From RBG-13-51-18 sp963739395 (GTDB lineage Bacteria; Chloroflexota; Dehalococcoidia; Dehalococcoidales; RBG-16-60-22), in NCBI GenBank assembly GCA_963739395.1, contig CAVUAE010000002.1, forward strand, positions 62,001 through 126,000: 64,000 nucleotides of DNA, read 5' to 3'. A model generated the notes under the pieces. That model ran no database searches and was not told the origin of the DNA. It saw only the letters and a program-made list of their open reading frames with translations. The position numbers and the translations under genes were made by a program. This document shows positions 51,116 through 60,358 of the stretch, piece after piece (positions within the stretch are counted from its first letter, which is position 1; each line of letters starts with the position of its first letter).

Positions 51116-51218
51116 TTAGTTTTTACTCTGTCCGATTAAATACTTGGTTCGTTTATCATTTTATCAAGATTAAGATACAACCATCTCTCAAAGTCGCTCT
51201 CGTATCTCACAAATTGCT

Positions 51219-51267
51219 AACAAAAAACTACCCTCATCATATATAACGCCGGAGGATAGTTTTTGTT
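51219..51267 (-). terminator. Long-stem terminator downstream of the cyclase gene
   Basis: AACAAAAAACTACCCTC (51219-51235) and GGAGGATAGTTTTTGTT (51251-51267) form a long stem with built-in A and T runs, so it could work in both directions. The rest of the 336-bp gap (51116-51451) shows no gene; a GGGTTAACC-like repeat with AAGGAGG nearby has no usable frame. Confidence 0.55.
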
Positions 51268-51451
51268 ATCCATCTTCCTATATATAATTGTATCAGTGCT
51301 CAATCGTGGGGGTGCAATAGTTCTAACCCGTACTTTTGGGTAAGGTTAACCCGTAATCAGTACCTCCTTATGTTTATATTGTAACTAATGAATTGTTAAG
51401 ACGATGTTAAAAAAGTCACATTTTACGGAGAATATTAACGCTTAGTGGATA

Positions 51452-52108
51452 TTAAAGTGGCCTTAAAATAGCGCGACAGGGTGCGGCATCGCCATGATAC
51501 ACGGGCAGCGGGAGGCAGATAAGCTCGTAATCGCCGGAAGGCACATCACCCAGAGCGCAGTCTTCCAGGATATAAACACCGGCATTGAGAAAGGTCGTGT
51601 GGGTTTTGGTGACGCTTGTTTCATCCTTAAAATTGCCGATGGTGATGAAGTCCAACCCAATGAGCCTAACGCCTTTAGCCACTAGATATTCCGCGGCATC
51701 ATTATCGAAGTACACATAGTCTTCCAGGAATTTAGGACCTTCATAGCTGGCGGGTGAATTGCGTGTTTTAAAGAGCAGGCGTTCGCCCTTTTTAATATTA
51801 TGCTTTTCCAGTTCTGATACTTTGATGCGTTGCTGGTCTTTAATCCCGATTACTCTTGCTGGGCCTACCGTGGCGTCCAACGGCATATCGGAAATAGTCG
51901 ACCCGCCGGGGATAAAGTGCAGAGGAGCGTCGATGTGCGTGCCGGTATGGGATATTATTTCCAGCATCGTCATCGTCACCTTGGCTCCTAGATTCACGTC
52001 GCTGTAGCGATATATTTTAGGCGCCAGAGGGTCGATGGGTAGAATAATCATGCCCTGCTTGAGGGGCACCGAGATATCATACCAGCCTTTGGGTGATTTA
52101 ACTGCCAT
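51452..52108 (-). CDS. Cyclase-family metal hydrolase (kynurenine formamidase-like)
   Basis: This is a 218-residue protein of the cyclase fold. The metal-binding signature HTGTHIDAPLHFIPGG is present, with DISVPLKQGMIILPIDP at the start and VRLIGLDFITIG later. Family members include kynurenine formamidase and isatin hydrolase. ATG 52108 has GGAGG in front. It lies downstream of the flavodoxin gene. The substrate is unknown. Confidence 0.88.
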   Translation of the reverse strand: MAVKSPKGWYDISVPLKQGMIILPIDPLAPKIYRYSDVNLGAKVTMTMLEIISHTGTHIDAPLHFIPGGSTISDMPLDATVGPARVIGIKDQQRIKVSELEKHNIKKGERLLFKTRNSPASYEGPKFLEDYVYFDNDAAEYLVAKGVRLIGLDFITIGNFKDETSVTKTHTTFLNAGVYILEDCALGDVPSGDYELICLPLPVYHGDAAPCRAILRPL

Positions 52109-52199
52109 AGTAAAACCTCCTTGAATCAATATTGACTTAAGGATAGAGTAAGGTGACAAAGTAAGTCAAGAAAAATTAGCCGGAGAGGAAATAGCTTTT

Positions 52200-52688
52200 T
52201 TATTCCTTTGTCTTGACCTTATATTCTCCCGGCATCTGACTCGTCGGCACTCCCGCCGCGATAGCCTTAGCCCAGGTGGCGGCTCTTTCCAGTTCCCCTT
52301 CAAGTAAGGGTCCTTTGGCTTTTTTGACGAAAAATCCCTGTGGTTGGGCGGTGCAATTCCCACGTTTTGCTTTAATGGCACCCTCGATGCGGGGGGCAGC
52401 GTAACCGAAGATTTTAGACCATCCCTTGAGGCGGGTATCAAAAGCGGCAAAACGCTTACCGCTCAACATTTCCGGTGTTAAACCATGAATAAAGGATAGT
52501 ATTGCCGGGGTTGGCCTGCCGCCCTGTGTCGGAGAACCGATAACAATATAGGTATAGTCGGCGATATCGGTGGGTTTTGCCTGCCCGACGACTACTGCTT
52601 TAGACTCTTTCCCTAACGCCGAGGCTATGGCTTGAGCGATTTTTTCTGTGTTGCCGTAAAGGGAATCGTAAATAACTAATGCTTTCAT
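52200..52688 (-). CDS. Flavodoxin
   Basis: This is a 162-residue FMN protein. The phosphate loop is YDSLYGNTEKIAQAIASAL and a later loop is VIGSPTQGGRPTPAI, as in flavodoxin and MioC-like proteins. It carries one or two electrons at low potential. GGGAGG precedes the ATG. A palindrome-rich intergenic region separates it from a divergent winged-helix gene that may control it. Confidence 0.9.
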   Translation of the reverse strand: MKALVIYDSLYGNTEKIAQAIASALGKESKAVVVGQAKPTDIADYTYIVIGSPTQGGRPTPAILSFIHGLTPEMLSGKRFAAFDTRLKGWSKIFGYAAPRIEGAIKAKRGNCTAQPQGFFVKKAKGPLLEGELERAATWAKAIAAGVPTSQMPGEYKVKTKE

Positions 52689-52810
52689 GTTAACGCCTCC
52701 CGCTTGATATTCAGTTTAAGTTTACTCTGGCGCAGAGCAAGTATCAAGAGTAGTTAACGCAGATTTGGTAGGTATTATAAGCAAAAAAGACGGGAGAGGT
52801 TATTATAATA

Positions 52811-52875
52811 GACAATTGTCAATTAAGTGCACTTTCTATCGACTATTGACAAATGGGAGTATAATATAATTGTCA
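52811..52875. promoter_or_regulatory. Cluster of TTGTCA/TGACAA motifs between flavodoxin and winged-helix genes
   Basis: The palindrome GACAATTGTC (52811-52820) is followed by TTGACA (52846-52851) and TTGTCA (52870-52875), with TATAAT at 52860-52865. The repeated TTGTCA half-site in both orientations is a likely operator for the regulator at 52988, but binding is an inference. Confidence 0.4.
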
Positions 52876-52987
52876 AAAATGATATATGAGGCATGATCAC
52901 AAGAAAACATTTATTTTTTAAAAACAATTTGTTGTGATAAAATATATATCACCAAAACACGAGTGCCTATATTATGAGGAGACCATT

Positions 52988-53227
52988 ATGAAGAAACTAG
53001 AAAAAGATGAAAAAGAAATACTAATGACCCTTTCTCAAAAAGGGGCGTTAACTCCTTTAGAAATTTCAGTAGAACATCTTATGATGCCCAAGGATGTAAT
53101 GAAGAAAATAAATATTTTATTAGAGCATGGGCTAATAATTAGAAAAGGCTCCGGTTCTGGTAATGAAATAATCGCCTTAAACGAAAAAGGTAAACAAACT
53201 CTTTCGAAGGGAGATCTGGAGATATAA
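52988..53227 (+). CDS. Small winged-helix DNA-binding protein
   Basis: This is a 79-residue protein with one winged helix: EKEILMTLSQKGALTPLEIS, then a recognition helix VMKKINILLEHGLIIRKGSG and a wing. GAGGAG precedes ATG 52988. It lacks Cys or ligand-binding regions. It is the first gene of an AT-rich pair and is divergent from the flavodoxin gene. It could repress its own promoter and that of flavodoxin, as suggested by the TTGTCA cluster. Confidence 0.65.
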   Translation: MKKLEKDEKEILMTLSQKGALTPLEISVEHLMMPKDVMKKINILLEHGLIIRKGSGSGNEIIALNEKGKQTLSKGDLEI

Positions 53228-53264
53228 AACAAGTCTTCGTCTATAAGTGAAAAAGGAGGACATC

Positions 53265-53912
53265 ATGGATACATGGCTTCCCTATCTCATTGCCGCCTTT
53301 TTAGGATTCGCTGTTGGAGCGACGGAAGTAGTTGCTACTTTTTCTGAAAACCCTCGAGACGCTTTTCGTACCGGGTGGGGCTGGGTTCTTATTTTTTTCA
53401 ATATGATTATGACTGCTGGTGTTTATGCTATTTTCTCTTATTATGCTAATGACATCAATAAATTAATTCTTGCAACCACAGTCGGACTTGGACTCCCAAC
53501 GCTGATTAGAACGAATTTTACTGTAGCTAAACAATTTCAAGGCCAGGATTTAAACATAAATGCCGGCTGGCTTTATGATAGATTTTTGAGCTGGTTCAAA
53601 TTTGAAATTGATATTGATTTAGTGAATATTAGAGGTAAGATTATTTCGGATTTAATTAACCAACAGAACGTGGCTACACTAAAAGAAACAGCAAATACCG
53701 TGCTTCAAGAACGTTCTCTCATAAATAAAGACGATATCTCAAAACAACAAGCATATATTGATCAGCTAGTAAGTAGTAAAATGTCTGATAGGACAAAACA
53801 AGTAGCTTTAGCTACATTCATATATAAAACTGGCGGGAGAGACTATGTTAAAAATTTAGTCTATCAAAAATGGCCGTTTGGTCTTTTTAGAAAACAACCT
53901 ATAAATAACTAA
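53265..53912 (+). CDS. Hypothetical two-span membrane protein
   Basis: This is a 215-residue protein. Two hydrophobic segments (about 5-20 and 40-75) are followed by a soluble helical domain with YDRFLSWFKFEIDIDLVNIR and many Lys/Gln. ATG 53265 has AAGGAGG in front. Base use is AT-rich. It follows the winged-helix gene after 37 bp. I do not recognise the family. Confidence 0.55.
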   Translation: MDTWLPYLIAAFLGFAVGATEVVATFSENPRDAFRTGWGWVLIFFNMIMTAGVYAIFSYYANDINKLILATTVGLGLPTLIRTNFTVAKQFQGQDLNINAGWLYDRFLSWFKFEIDIDLVNIRGKIISDLINQQNVATLKETANTVLQERSLINKDDISKQQAYIDQLVSSKMSDRTKQVALATFIYKTGGRDYVKNLVYQKWPFGLFRKQPINN

Positions 53913-53996
53913 CACAAACCAAAACAATAACAGATTACATATTTTATATTATAACCAGTACAATACTTATTATTCTAAATTTCCTAGATTCTTCTA

Positions 53997-54602
53997 TTAC
54001 TTCGTGTGCGTCCCAAAAGCGCCCGGACCTCTGGCAAACTCATCCGGGTATTTGAAGTTAAGTTTTACTAATGCCACCATCTGGTGTCCCAGTTTATTCA
54101 ATTCTTGCAGACACTTGGGCATCTTCTTAAGGTCGTCTGGGCCCATCAGGTAGGCGGAGACCTGGTTGGCGGGCAGCATACGCCGCTGGATAATGTAATA
54201 GCTAAAGTCCTTAAGCGCACTCACCATGCCGAGGCTACCGCAGGAAGCCACAACGCCGCAGACCTTATTATTCAGGTTGGGTCCGGGCTGGTTAAGAGAA
54301 ATAGTGCGGTCGATGACGGCTTTAGCTTGGGCAGTCATGCCCCAGAAATATATCGGCGTGCCGAAGATAATGCCGTCGGCGGCAATCATTTTATCCTGTA
54401 ATATCGCAACGTCGTCCTTAATGTGGCACTTGCCGGTCTTGGTGCAATCCCAGCAGCCGTCGCAGGGCTGGATATTCTTACCGGCGACGCTATAAAGTTC
54501 AACCTCCGCGCCGTCTTTTTTAGCAGCGGCTAGAGCCTCTTTAAGCATTGCGACGGTATTACCGTTCTTACGCGGACTGAAAGATATACCTAAGATTTTC
54601 AT
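53997..54602 (-). CDS. Iron-sulfur flavoprotein (NADPH-dependent FMN reductase fold)
   Basis: This is a 201-residue protein. The FMN loop SFSPRKNGNTVAML is at residues 7-20, then the cluster motif CDGCWDCTKTGKC near residue 46, as in the archaeal iron-sulfur flavoprotein ISF, and GTPIYFWGMTAQAKAVID. It passes electrons between ferredoxin and a partner. ATG 54602 begins directly at KILGIS; the longer frame to 54824 overlaps the selenoprotein gene. It lies 28 bp downstream of that gene and may be its redox partner. Confidence 0.9.
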   Translation of the reverse strand: MKILGISFSPRKNGNTVAMLKEALAAAKKDGAEVELYSVAGKNIQPCDGCWDCTKTGKCHIKDDVAILQDKMIAADGIIFGTPIYFWGMTAQAKAVIDRTISLNQPGPNLNNKVCGVVASCGSLGMVSALKDFSYYIIQRRMLPANQVSAYLMGPDDLKKMPKCLQELNKLGHQMVALVKLNFKYPDEFARGPGAFGTHTK

Positions 54603-54630
54603 GTTGATGCATCTTAAGTTTATTAAAACC

Positions 54631-56490
54631 TTAATTATCGTACTCACCCGGGGTATCGGGTAGTCCGCATTCGCCGTCCTTGCATTCCGCGCCAGCGGGT
54701 TTAGCCCGCCATTTATCCACCGGGGCGCTGCCGGAATATCCATAGTCGGCGCATTTCCATAACGGGCTGGTCTCGCCGCCAACGACGATGATATTGATAT
54801 TCTCGGGGATATGATAAGGGGCAATCAGCGCGTCATCCGGTAACTTCTTCCAGGAAGCGAAAGGCTCGACGCCTTTATACGCTTCCGAAGCAACCAGCAT
54901 GTCGATATAGTCGGTCTTCCAGAACTGGCCGTTCTTCATCTTGATGTTCTTGGATAGATGCTTGCAGAAATCCATCTTGGTCGCAAAGCCCTCGTTCTCC
55001 TTAAGATTCTGGGCAACCATCGGGTCCATGATAATCGTCGCCGCGGAATTCGTCGGGGGCATGACCGATAATTCGATATTCAGCTCTTCCGTTAACGACC
55101 GATTAGATGCCGCGCCGGTGCTGTTCACGAAGGTCCAGCCCCTAAAGATACTGACCACGCTCTCTTCCGCCTTAAAGCCTTTGGTCACATGGAAAGGCTC
55201 CCAAGGGCTTCGCTCCTCATTTTCAGCGCAGCACATATTATTATAGGTATGGTTGTTCCCCTGCGAACTCCAGAGGGTCTGCCGCGGTTTGGCGTAGCCA
55301 TGAGCGATACTCATTAACGTCCACACCCTGCCGATGACGGAGTTTGCCTGATTTACCGCACTGAAAGCGCCGATGCCGCTGTTCATACCGATTTCCTTAC
55401 GAATGGGTCCATTCACTAGAACCATTGCTTCAAAAGGCGTCGTCGAAGGCATGAGAGCCGACTGCCCGGTAGCCGCCAGCGCTAATATCACCGGGAAAAA
55501 CTCCTGTTTGGCGCCCGCCATCACGGCGATAACGGCAATGTTCCGAACGGTATAATTAACCATTTCACGCGTATCGAATTTGAATGAGTTGGCAACCACA
55601 TCATCCGGCGAGGCACTGGTGCCGGTAAGCATCTTCTTCACACGCTCCTCGGTGGGGAGGATAACCGGCAAGCCGTCCGTCCAGCCTTTTTCGTAGAACA
55701 GACGCTGCAGATTATCTTCCGTATCCGCTTTCAGGAATGTTTCGACAAGGCTGGTCTTAACGGCAACAGGCGCATCTCCCGCCATTTTGGTTTCTTTTAC
55801 CGGTTTGGTTAAGACGTCAATTATTTCGTCGATAACCGGCTTACCGGTAGCCGGGTCATTACCGACGATGTACCTATCCAGAGCTTCCGGAGATAGACCG
55901 ATGACCGGATGCGGCGTATAAATAAAAGGTATGGTTTGCTTGGTGGATTTCAAGTTTTCGTCCGCCACGCTTTTGAACTGATATGTTGAGACAGGGGCAA
56001 CGGGGATACTATAATTTCCCTCTAATTTCCTGCTACCAGCGGCAACGCCGCTAACACAGCCTGGTCAGCCAGCCACGCCAAGGACAACAGCGTTACCCTT
56101 GACCTTAACCTCTTCCCAGAGTTCATCATTATCGTCCATGAATACATTGCCCGGTTTCCGCTTGCGGATGGTGGTCACGGACGGCATATTTTCTTTGAAC
56201 CATTTCTGTAATTGCAACATAAATTGGTAGCTACCGCCAAAACCAGTGTCCACCAGATACACGGTTTTCTTTTCTAGTGTATCCAGTCGTTTTGCCATCG
56301 CATTAGAAGGCGGCGGAGGCATTGGTGGCATACTCGGCGGAGGACCACTCCTGCCAGGTGGAGGCCCACCCGGACCCTGCGGACGTCTGCCCATTGCCGC
56401 CGGATTTGCGCCCATCGGTGGAAATCCACCCACGCTTACCTGTACGCCTGCTTCAGGACTCATTACGTTATCAAGCAACTGAATTGTCAT
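54631..56490 (-). CDS. UGSC-family selenoprotein read through an in-frame TGA (619 residues)
   Basis: Two frames that look separate, 56490-56065 and 55968-54631, are in the same phase; the 32 codons between them contain no stop. Only TGA at 56067-56065 interrupts them. The N-terminal half has a Gly/Pro-rich linker (30-65), then KTVYLVDTGFGGSYQFMLQL and KGNAVVLGVAG-U-PGC, which fits the UGSC family where U stands in a U-x-x-C motif. The C-terminal half has GWTDGLPVILPTEERV, VNGPIRKEIGMNSG and EERSPWEPFHV, a domain known with UGSC proteins. A SECIS-like hairpin follows the TGA. GGAGG precedes the ATG. The role is unknown, perhaps thiol or selenol redox. Alternatives are two genes, or a cysteine codon changed by sequencing error. 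Confidence 0.75.
56034..56067 (-). promoter_or_regulatory. Candidate bacterial SECIS element (includes the UGA)
   Basis: After the TGA (56067-56065) come 12 nt, then AGCGGC (56052-56047), the 3-nt loop GTT (56046-56044) and GCCGCT (56043-56038). The stem has six Watson-Crick pairs and can be extended below by G-U and U-A pairs. The loop starts with G and lies 18 nt from the TGA, inside the 16-37 nt range known for bacterial SECIS elements. Confidence 0.55.
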
Positions 56491-56529
56491 GACATTCCTC
56501 CATACAATCGTTAGTTTTTAGCGATATTT

Positions 56530-57504
56530 TTAATTAAATACTCCCTTGGCTTTGTGGTCCTTGACCCAGGTTAAATCCTCTTTGGCTTGACCCCAGCCGG
56601 CTTCTTCGGCGCCTTCCATCATAGGATTAGGATGGTTCTTCCTTTCTTCCATCATCTTTTTGTTCGCTTCTTCCTGCCGTTTCATGCCTTCAGGAGTCGT
56701 ATAATTCACCATCCGCTCAACCATGTTCCTCATGAATTTTTCCGGCTCAGGGAACGGAATGACGTAAAGCACATCATTCTCAATCCCCTTTTTAAAGATA
56801 TTAGCCAGCTCCACGGGGTCGATGCCGAAAGAATAATGGTGACGCATAAATGCGATGGTTGTTTCATTAGTATTATAACCGGTGCTCGCCAGTTTCTTGG
56901 GTCGGGTATATGACGATTCACCGATATTAGTTTTAATCCCGCCCGGACATAGGCAGGATACGCCGATGCCATAAGGCTTAAGCGCCTGGTAATAGCTCTC
57001 CATTAGGTTAATCACCGCCGCCTTAGCCGCGGAATACGGGGCGCATCTGGAGGCTCCCGACAAACCGCCCATGGAGGCAACGGTGCAAATATGACCGCCT
57101 TTACCCGCTTTAATCATTCTCGGGACGAAGGTCACCATGCCGTTAATGACGCCGCTAAGACAAACACCTACCACAAAATCATAATCTTCAAAAGTGGAGG
57201 CTTCGGCAGGCCCGAAAGCGTTGACGCCTGCGGTATTAAATAATAACTGCGGCGGCGAGCCAAACACTTTTTCCACTTCATCAGCCGCTTTGGCATAAGC
57301 CTTGCGGTCGGTAATATCCAACTTTATGAAATGAACCTGTGCCTTTTTATCTTTAAAATAAGCTTTTGCTTCATCCAGATGGTCCTGGCGGATATCGGCA
57401 ATGACAATCTTACAGCCTGCTTCGGAAAATACCTTTGCTTGCCCGAAGCCAGCCCCGGAAGCACCGCCAGTAATAAACGCCACTTTACCCGCAAAATCTT
57501 TCAT
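56530..57504 (-). CDS. Short-chain dehydrogenase/reductase
   Basis: This is a 324-residue SDR. The NAD(P) loop is FITGGASGAGFGQAKV, the NNAG equivalent is LFNTAGVNAFG and the active site is SMGGLSGASRCAPYSAAKAA with Tyr and Lys. The length exceeds the classical 250 because of a Met/Glu/Lys-rich tail. GGAGG lies before ATG 57504. It ends 39 bp upstream of the selenoprotein gene, so both may be in one operon. Substrate unknown. Confidence 0.92.
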   Translation of the reverse strand: MKDFAGKVAFITGGASGAGFGQAKVFSEAGCKIVIADIRQDHLDEAKAYFKDKKAQVHFIKLDITDRKAYAKAADEVEKVFGSPPQLLFNTAGVNAFGPAEASTFEDYDFVVGVCLSGVINGMVTFVPRMIKAGKGGHICTVASMGGLSGASRCAPYSAAKAAVINLMESYYQALKPYGIGVSCLCPGGIKTNIGESSYTRPKKLASTGYNTNETTIAFMRHHYSFGIDPVELANIFKKGIENDVLYVIPFPEPEKFMRNMVERMVNYTTPEGMKRQEEANKKMMEERKNHPNPMMEGAEEAGWGQAKEDLTWVKDHKAKGVFN

Positions 57505-57568
57505 AACAACCTCCGATATATTGTTATATAGCGTAATACAAATAGTAACATTTTGCAACTATTTTTTA

Positions 57569-57645
57569 GTCATTCCTACGAAAGTAAGAATACAGTTTAC
57601 CGATTACTCCTTACTTTCTGGATTCCCGATCAGGTCGAGAATGAC
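57569..57645 (+). repeat. Dispersed intergenic repeat, second copy
   Basis: This starts GTCATTCCTACGAAAGTAAG and ends CGAGAATGAC, with inner CTTTCTGGATTCC. The outer TCATTCC...ATGAC ends match the element at 14721-14842, while the middle differs. It is non-coding and lies between the SDR and mutS genes. Confidence 0.5.
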
Positions 57646-57651
57646 AAGTGT

Positions 57652-60222
57652 TTATTCCCCCGCCTTTTTCTTCAGCTCGTAAAGTTTGTTCAATGCTTCC
57701 AGGGGCGTCAGGGAATTGATATCGATGCCGTCCAAGGCTTTTTCCAGTTCTGATTTCTCTCCGAAAAGTAGTTCTTGGATAGCTGGTTCTTTAGTTTTCT
57801 TGGATGGTTTCGCTTGCTTGCCGTTGCTCTCCAGCTCATCCAAGACCTCACGAGCGCGGTGGAGTACTGCTTTAGGCAGGCCCGCTAGCTGTGCCACGTG
57901 TATGCCGTAGCTTTTATCTACCCCGCCTGGGACGATTTTATGTAAAAAGATGACTTTACCCGCCTCTTCGATGACAGCGACGTTAAAGTTTTTCACGCGG
58001 GGGAGGTAAGCAGCTAGGGAGACCATCTCATGATAGTGAGTGGCAAAAACTGTCCTCGCGCCGAGACCTTTATAGTTATGAATATATTCCGCTACGGCGC
58101 GGGCGATAGAGAGTCCATCATAAGTGCTGGTGCCGCGCCCTATCTCGTCGAGGATGAGGAGGGAGCGGGAAGTGGCGTTATTTAAGATATTGGCGGTTTC
58201 TACCATTTCCACCATGAAGGTAGACTGCCCGGCAGCAAGGTCATCTCGGGCGCCGATACGCGTAAAAATGCGGTCGACAATGCCGATACGGGCAGCCGAT
58301 GCCGCAGGAACAAAGCTGCCTATTTGCGCCAGCAGAACGATTAACGCGACCTGTCTTAAGTAGGTGGACTTGCCGGACATATTGGGCCCGGTGAGGACGA
58401 TTAGCTGGGAATCGTCATTAGAGAGATAAATATCATTGGGAACGTAAGCGCCACTATCTAGGCTTCTTTCCACAACAGGATGGCGTCCTTCCTTAATATT
58501 AATAACGTTTCCATCGTCCAAAGAGGGTCGGACGTAATGATTGTGTACCGCAACCTCGGCCAAAGAAGAGAAAACGTCCAGATGGGCCAGCGCGCTGCCC
58601 AGAGCCAGGATTTTATCGCTTTCGGCGGCGACCTGTTTACATACACGATGGTATAAATCCGTCTCCATCTGTTCGATGCGGTCGCGGGCGTTGAGAATCA
58701 TAGACTCGTACTCTTTAAGTTCCGGCGTGAAGAACCGCTCGCCGTTAACGAGGGTCTGCTTGCGGATGAAGTCCGCCGGCACCTGCTTGAGGTTGGCATT
58801 GGAGACCTCGATATAATAGCCAAAAACATTATTGAAGCCTACCTTTAAATTCTTAATACCAGTACGCTCACGTTCCTTAAGTTCCAAACCAGCGAGGTAC
58901 TTTTTAGCGTTGCCTGAGACCTCAAGCAGATTATCCAACTCCTCGGAAAAACCGCGCTTAATTACCCCACCCTCCCCTAAACTTGAGGACGGCTCATCGA
59001 CAATAGCTTTGGAGATTAAGTCGATGGGTTTAGGACAGGGCTTAAGCTCTTCTTTCAGCCAGTTGATGGCACCATCACCGGCAACGATTAACTCCTCAAG
59101 TTTGGGGATGGATTCCAGGCTGCGGCGGAGTGTAATCAGCTCGCGTGGGATAGCGATTTCGCTGCGGACGCGGTTAATCAAACGCTCTAAATCGGCGATG
59201 TTTTTCAGGATATCGATAATCTGGCGCCGCTCTAACGTCTTTGCCACAAACCAGTCGATAGCATCTAGCCTTTTATTCAGTGCCGCTACATCCAGCAGGG
59301 GCTGGCCTAGCCACTTTCTTAAGAGGCGTCCACCCATCGGGGTTTTGGTGGCATCAATGACTGAAAGCAAAGACCCCTCTAAAGCCCTCGACCGCGCGCC
59401 CTGGAAAATTTCAAGATTACGCTGAGTCTGCTCGTCAAGCGCCATAAAACTGTCCGTAGTATAGGTAGTTAGGCGCGTAAGTTGTCCCTTAACCGTTTTT
59501 TGCGTCTCGCCGATGTAGTAAACAATAGCGCCAGCCGCCCGGATGGCTAAAGGCAGGTTAGCGCAGCCGTAGCCCTCCAGCGTCGCCACACAGAAGTGGT
59601 CGAGCAGGGCTTGGCGGGCAACCTCAACGTCGAAGCGGTAACTATCAAGTCGGGTGATATTACCGTCCAATCCCAAGACATCAATATCCGCCTTATCGGC
59701 GGCGATAATCTCGGAAGGGTTAAGACGCTCAAGCTCGGTTTTCGCCCGACCTAAAGGCAGCTGCGTCACAGCGAACTCGCTGGTAGTGATGTCCACAAAG
59801 GCAAGTCCCACCTCCCCTTCACCCACCGCCACGCTGACGAGGTAGTTATTGGTCTTACTGTTTAAAAGGCTCGGTTCGACGACGGTGCCGGGCGTGACCA
59901 GCCTTACGACGTCCCGCTCGACCAGTCCTTTCGTCTCGCCGGGCTTGGTCAATTGCTCGCAGATAGCCACCTTATAACCGCGGTTGATAAGCTTAGCCAG
60001 GTAGCCATCCAAAGCGTGGTAAGGGATGCCGGCGAGGGGAATCTTGTTGCCCTTCCCCATCTCGCGCGAGGTGAGGACTATCTCCAGCTCTTTAGAGGCG
60101 ATGCGCGCGTCCTCGTCGAAGGTCTCGTAAAAATCCCCCAGGCGAAACAGCACGATAGCGTGCGGGTACTGTTTTTTAATGCGGAGGTACTGGCGGCGGA
60201 TGGGGGTAACATCATCTTTCAT
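57652..60222 (-). CDS. mutS: DNA mismatch repair protein MutS
   Basis: This is an 856-residue MutS. The mismatch-binding domain starts with PHAIVLFRLGDFYETFDEDA (the Phe-x-Glu site reads FYETF). The clamp domain is in the middle. The ATPase has Walker A LTGPNMSGKSTYLRQVALI, DEIGRGTSTYDGLSIA and ATHYHEM. It detects mismatches and starts repair; no mutL is adjacent. The gene is standard, with no odd features. Confidence 0.97.
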   Translation of the reverse strand: MKDDVTPIRRQYLRIKKQYPHAIVLFRLGDFYETFDEDARIASKELEIVLTSREMGKGNKIPLAGIPYHALDGYLAKLINRGYKVAICEQLTKPGETKGLVERDVVRLVTPGTVVEPSLLNSKTNNYLVSVAVGEGEVGLAFVDITTSEFAVTQLPLGRAKTELERLNPSEIIAADKADIDVLGLDGNITRLDSYRFDVEVARQALLDHFCVATLEGYGCANLPLAIRAAGAIVYYIGETQKTVKGQLTRLTTYTTDSFMALDEQTQRNLEIFQGARSRALEGSLLSVIDATKTPMGGRLLRKWLGQPLLDVAALNKRLDAIDWFVAKTLERRQIIDILKNIADLERLINRVRSEIAIPRELITLRRSLESIPKLEELIVAGDGAINWLKEELKPCPKPIDLISKAIVDEPSSSLGEGGVIKRGFSEELDNLLEVSGNAKKYLAGLELKERERTGIKNLKVGFNNVFGYYIEVSNANLKQVPADFIRKQTLVNGERFFTPELKEYESMILNARDRIEQMETDLYHRVCKQVAAESDKILALGSALAHLDVFSSLAEVAVHNHYVRPSLDDGNVINIKEGRHPVVERSLDSGAYVPNDIYLSNDDSQLIVLTGPNMSGKSTYLRQVALIVLLAQIGSFVPAASAARIGIVDRIFTRIGARDDLAAGQSTFMVEMVETANILNNATSRSLLILDEIGRGTSTYDGLSIARAVAEYIHNYKGLGARTVFATHYHEMVSLAAYLPRVKNFNVAVIEEAGKVIFLHKIVPGGVDKSYGIHVAQLAGLPKAVLHRAREVLDELESNGKQAKPSKKTKEPAIQELLFGEKSELEKALDGIDINSLTPLEALNKLYELKKKAGE

Positions 60223-60358
60223 TGCAAGGATATTTTACTTTAAGGGCGAAAGAAGGGCAAGGTGAAGACAAAATTATAAAGATATATTGAGTAATAAGTT
60301 GATTGTGTATATTATATAATCTCTATGCATACTATATTTATATTTTTGAGGTGTCTAT

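Noticed and set aside
54631..56490. Two separate genes, one ending at TGA 56065 and one starting at GTG 55968
   Set aside because: The second frame has no ribosome site in front of GTG 55968. The intervening 32 codons are open and in phase, and both halves match one protein family that is known to use Sec at this place. The two-gene reading remains possible but is less likely.
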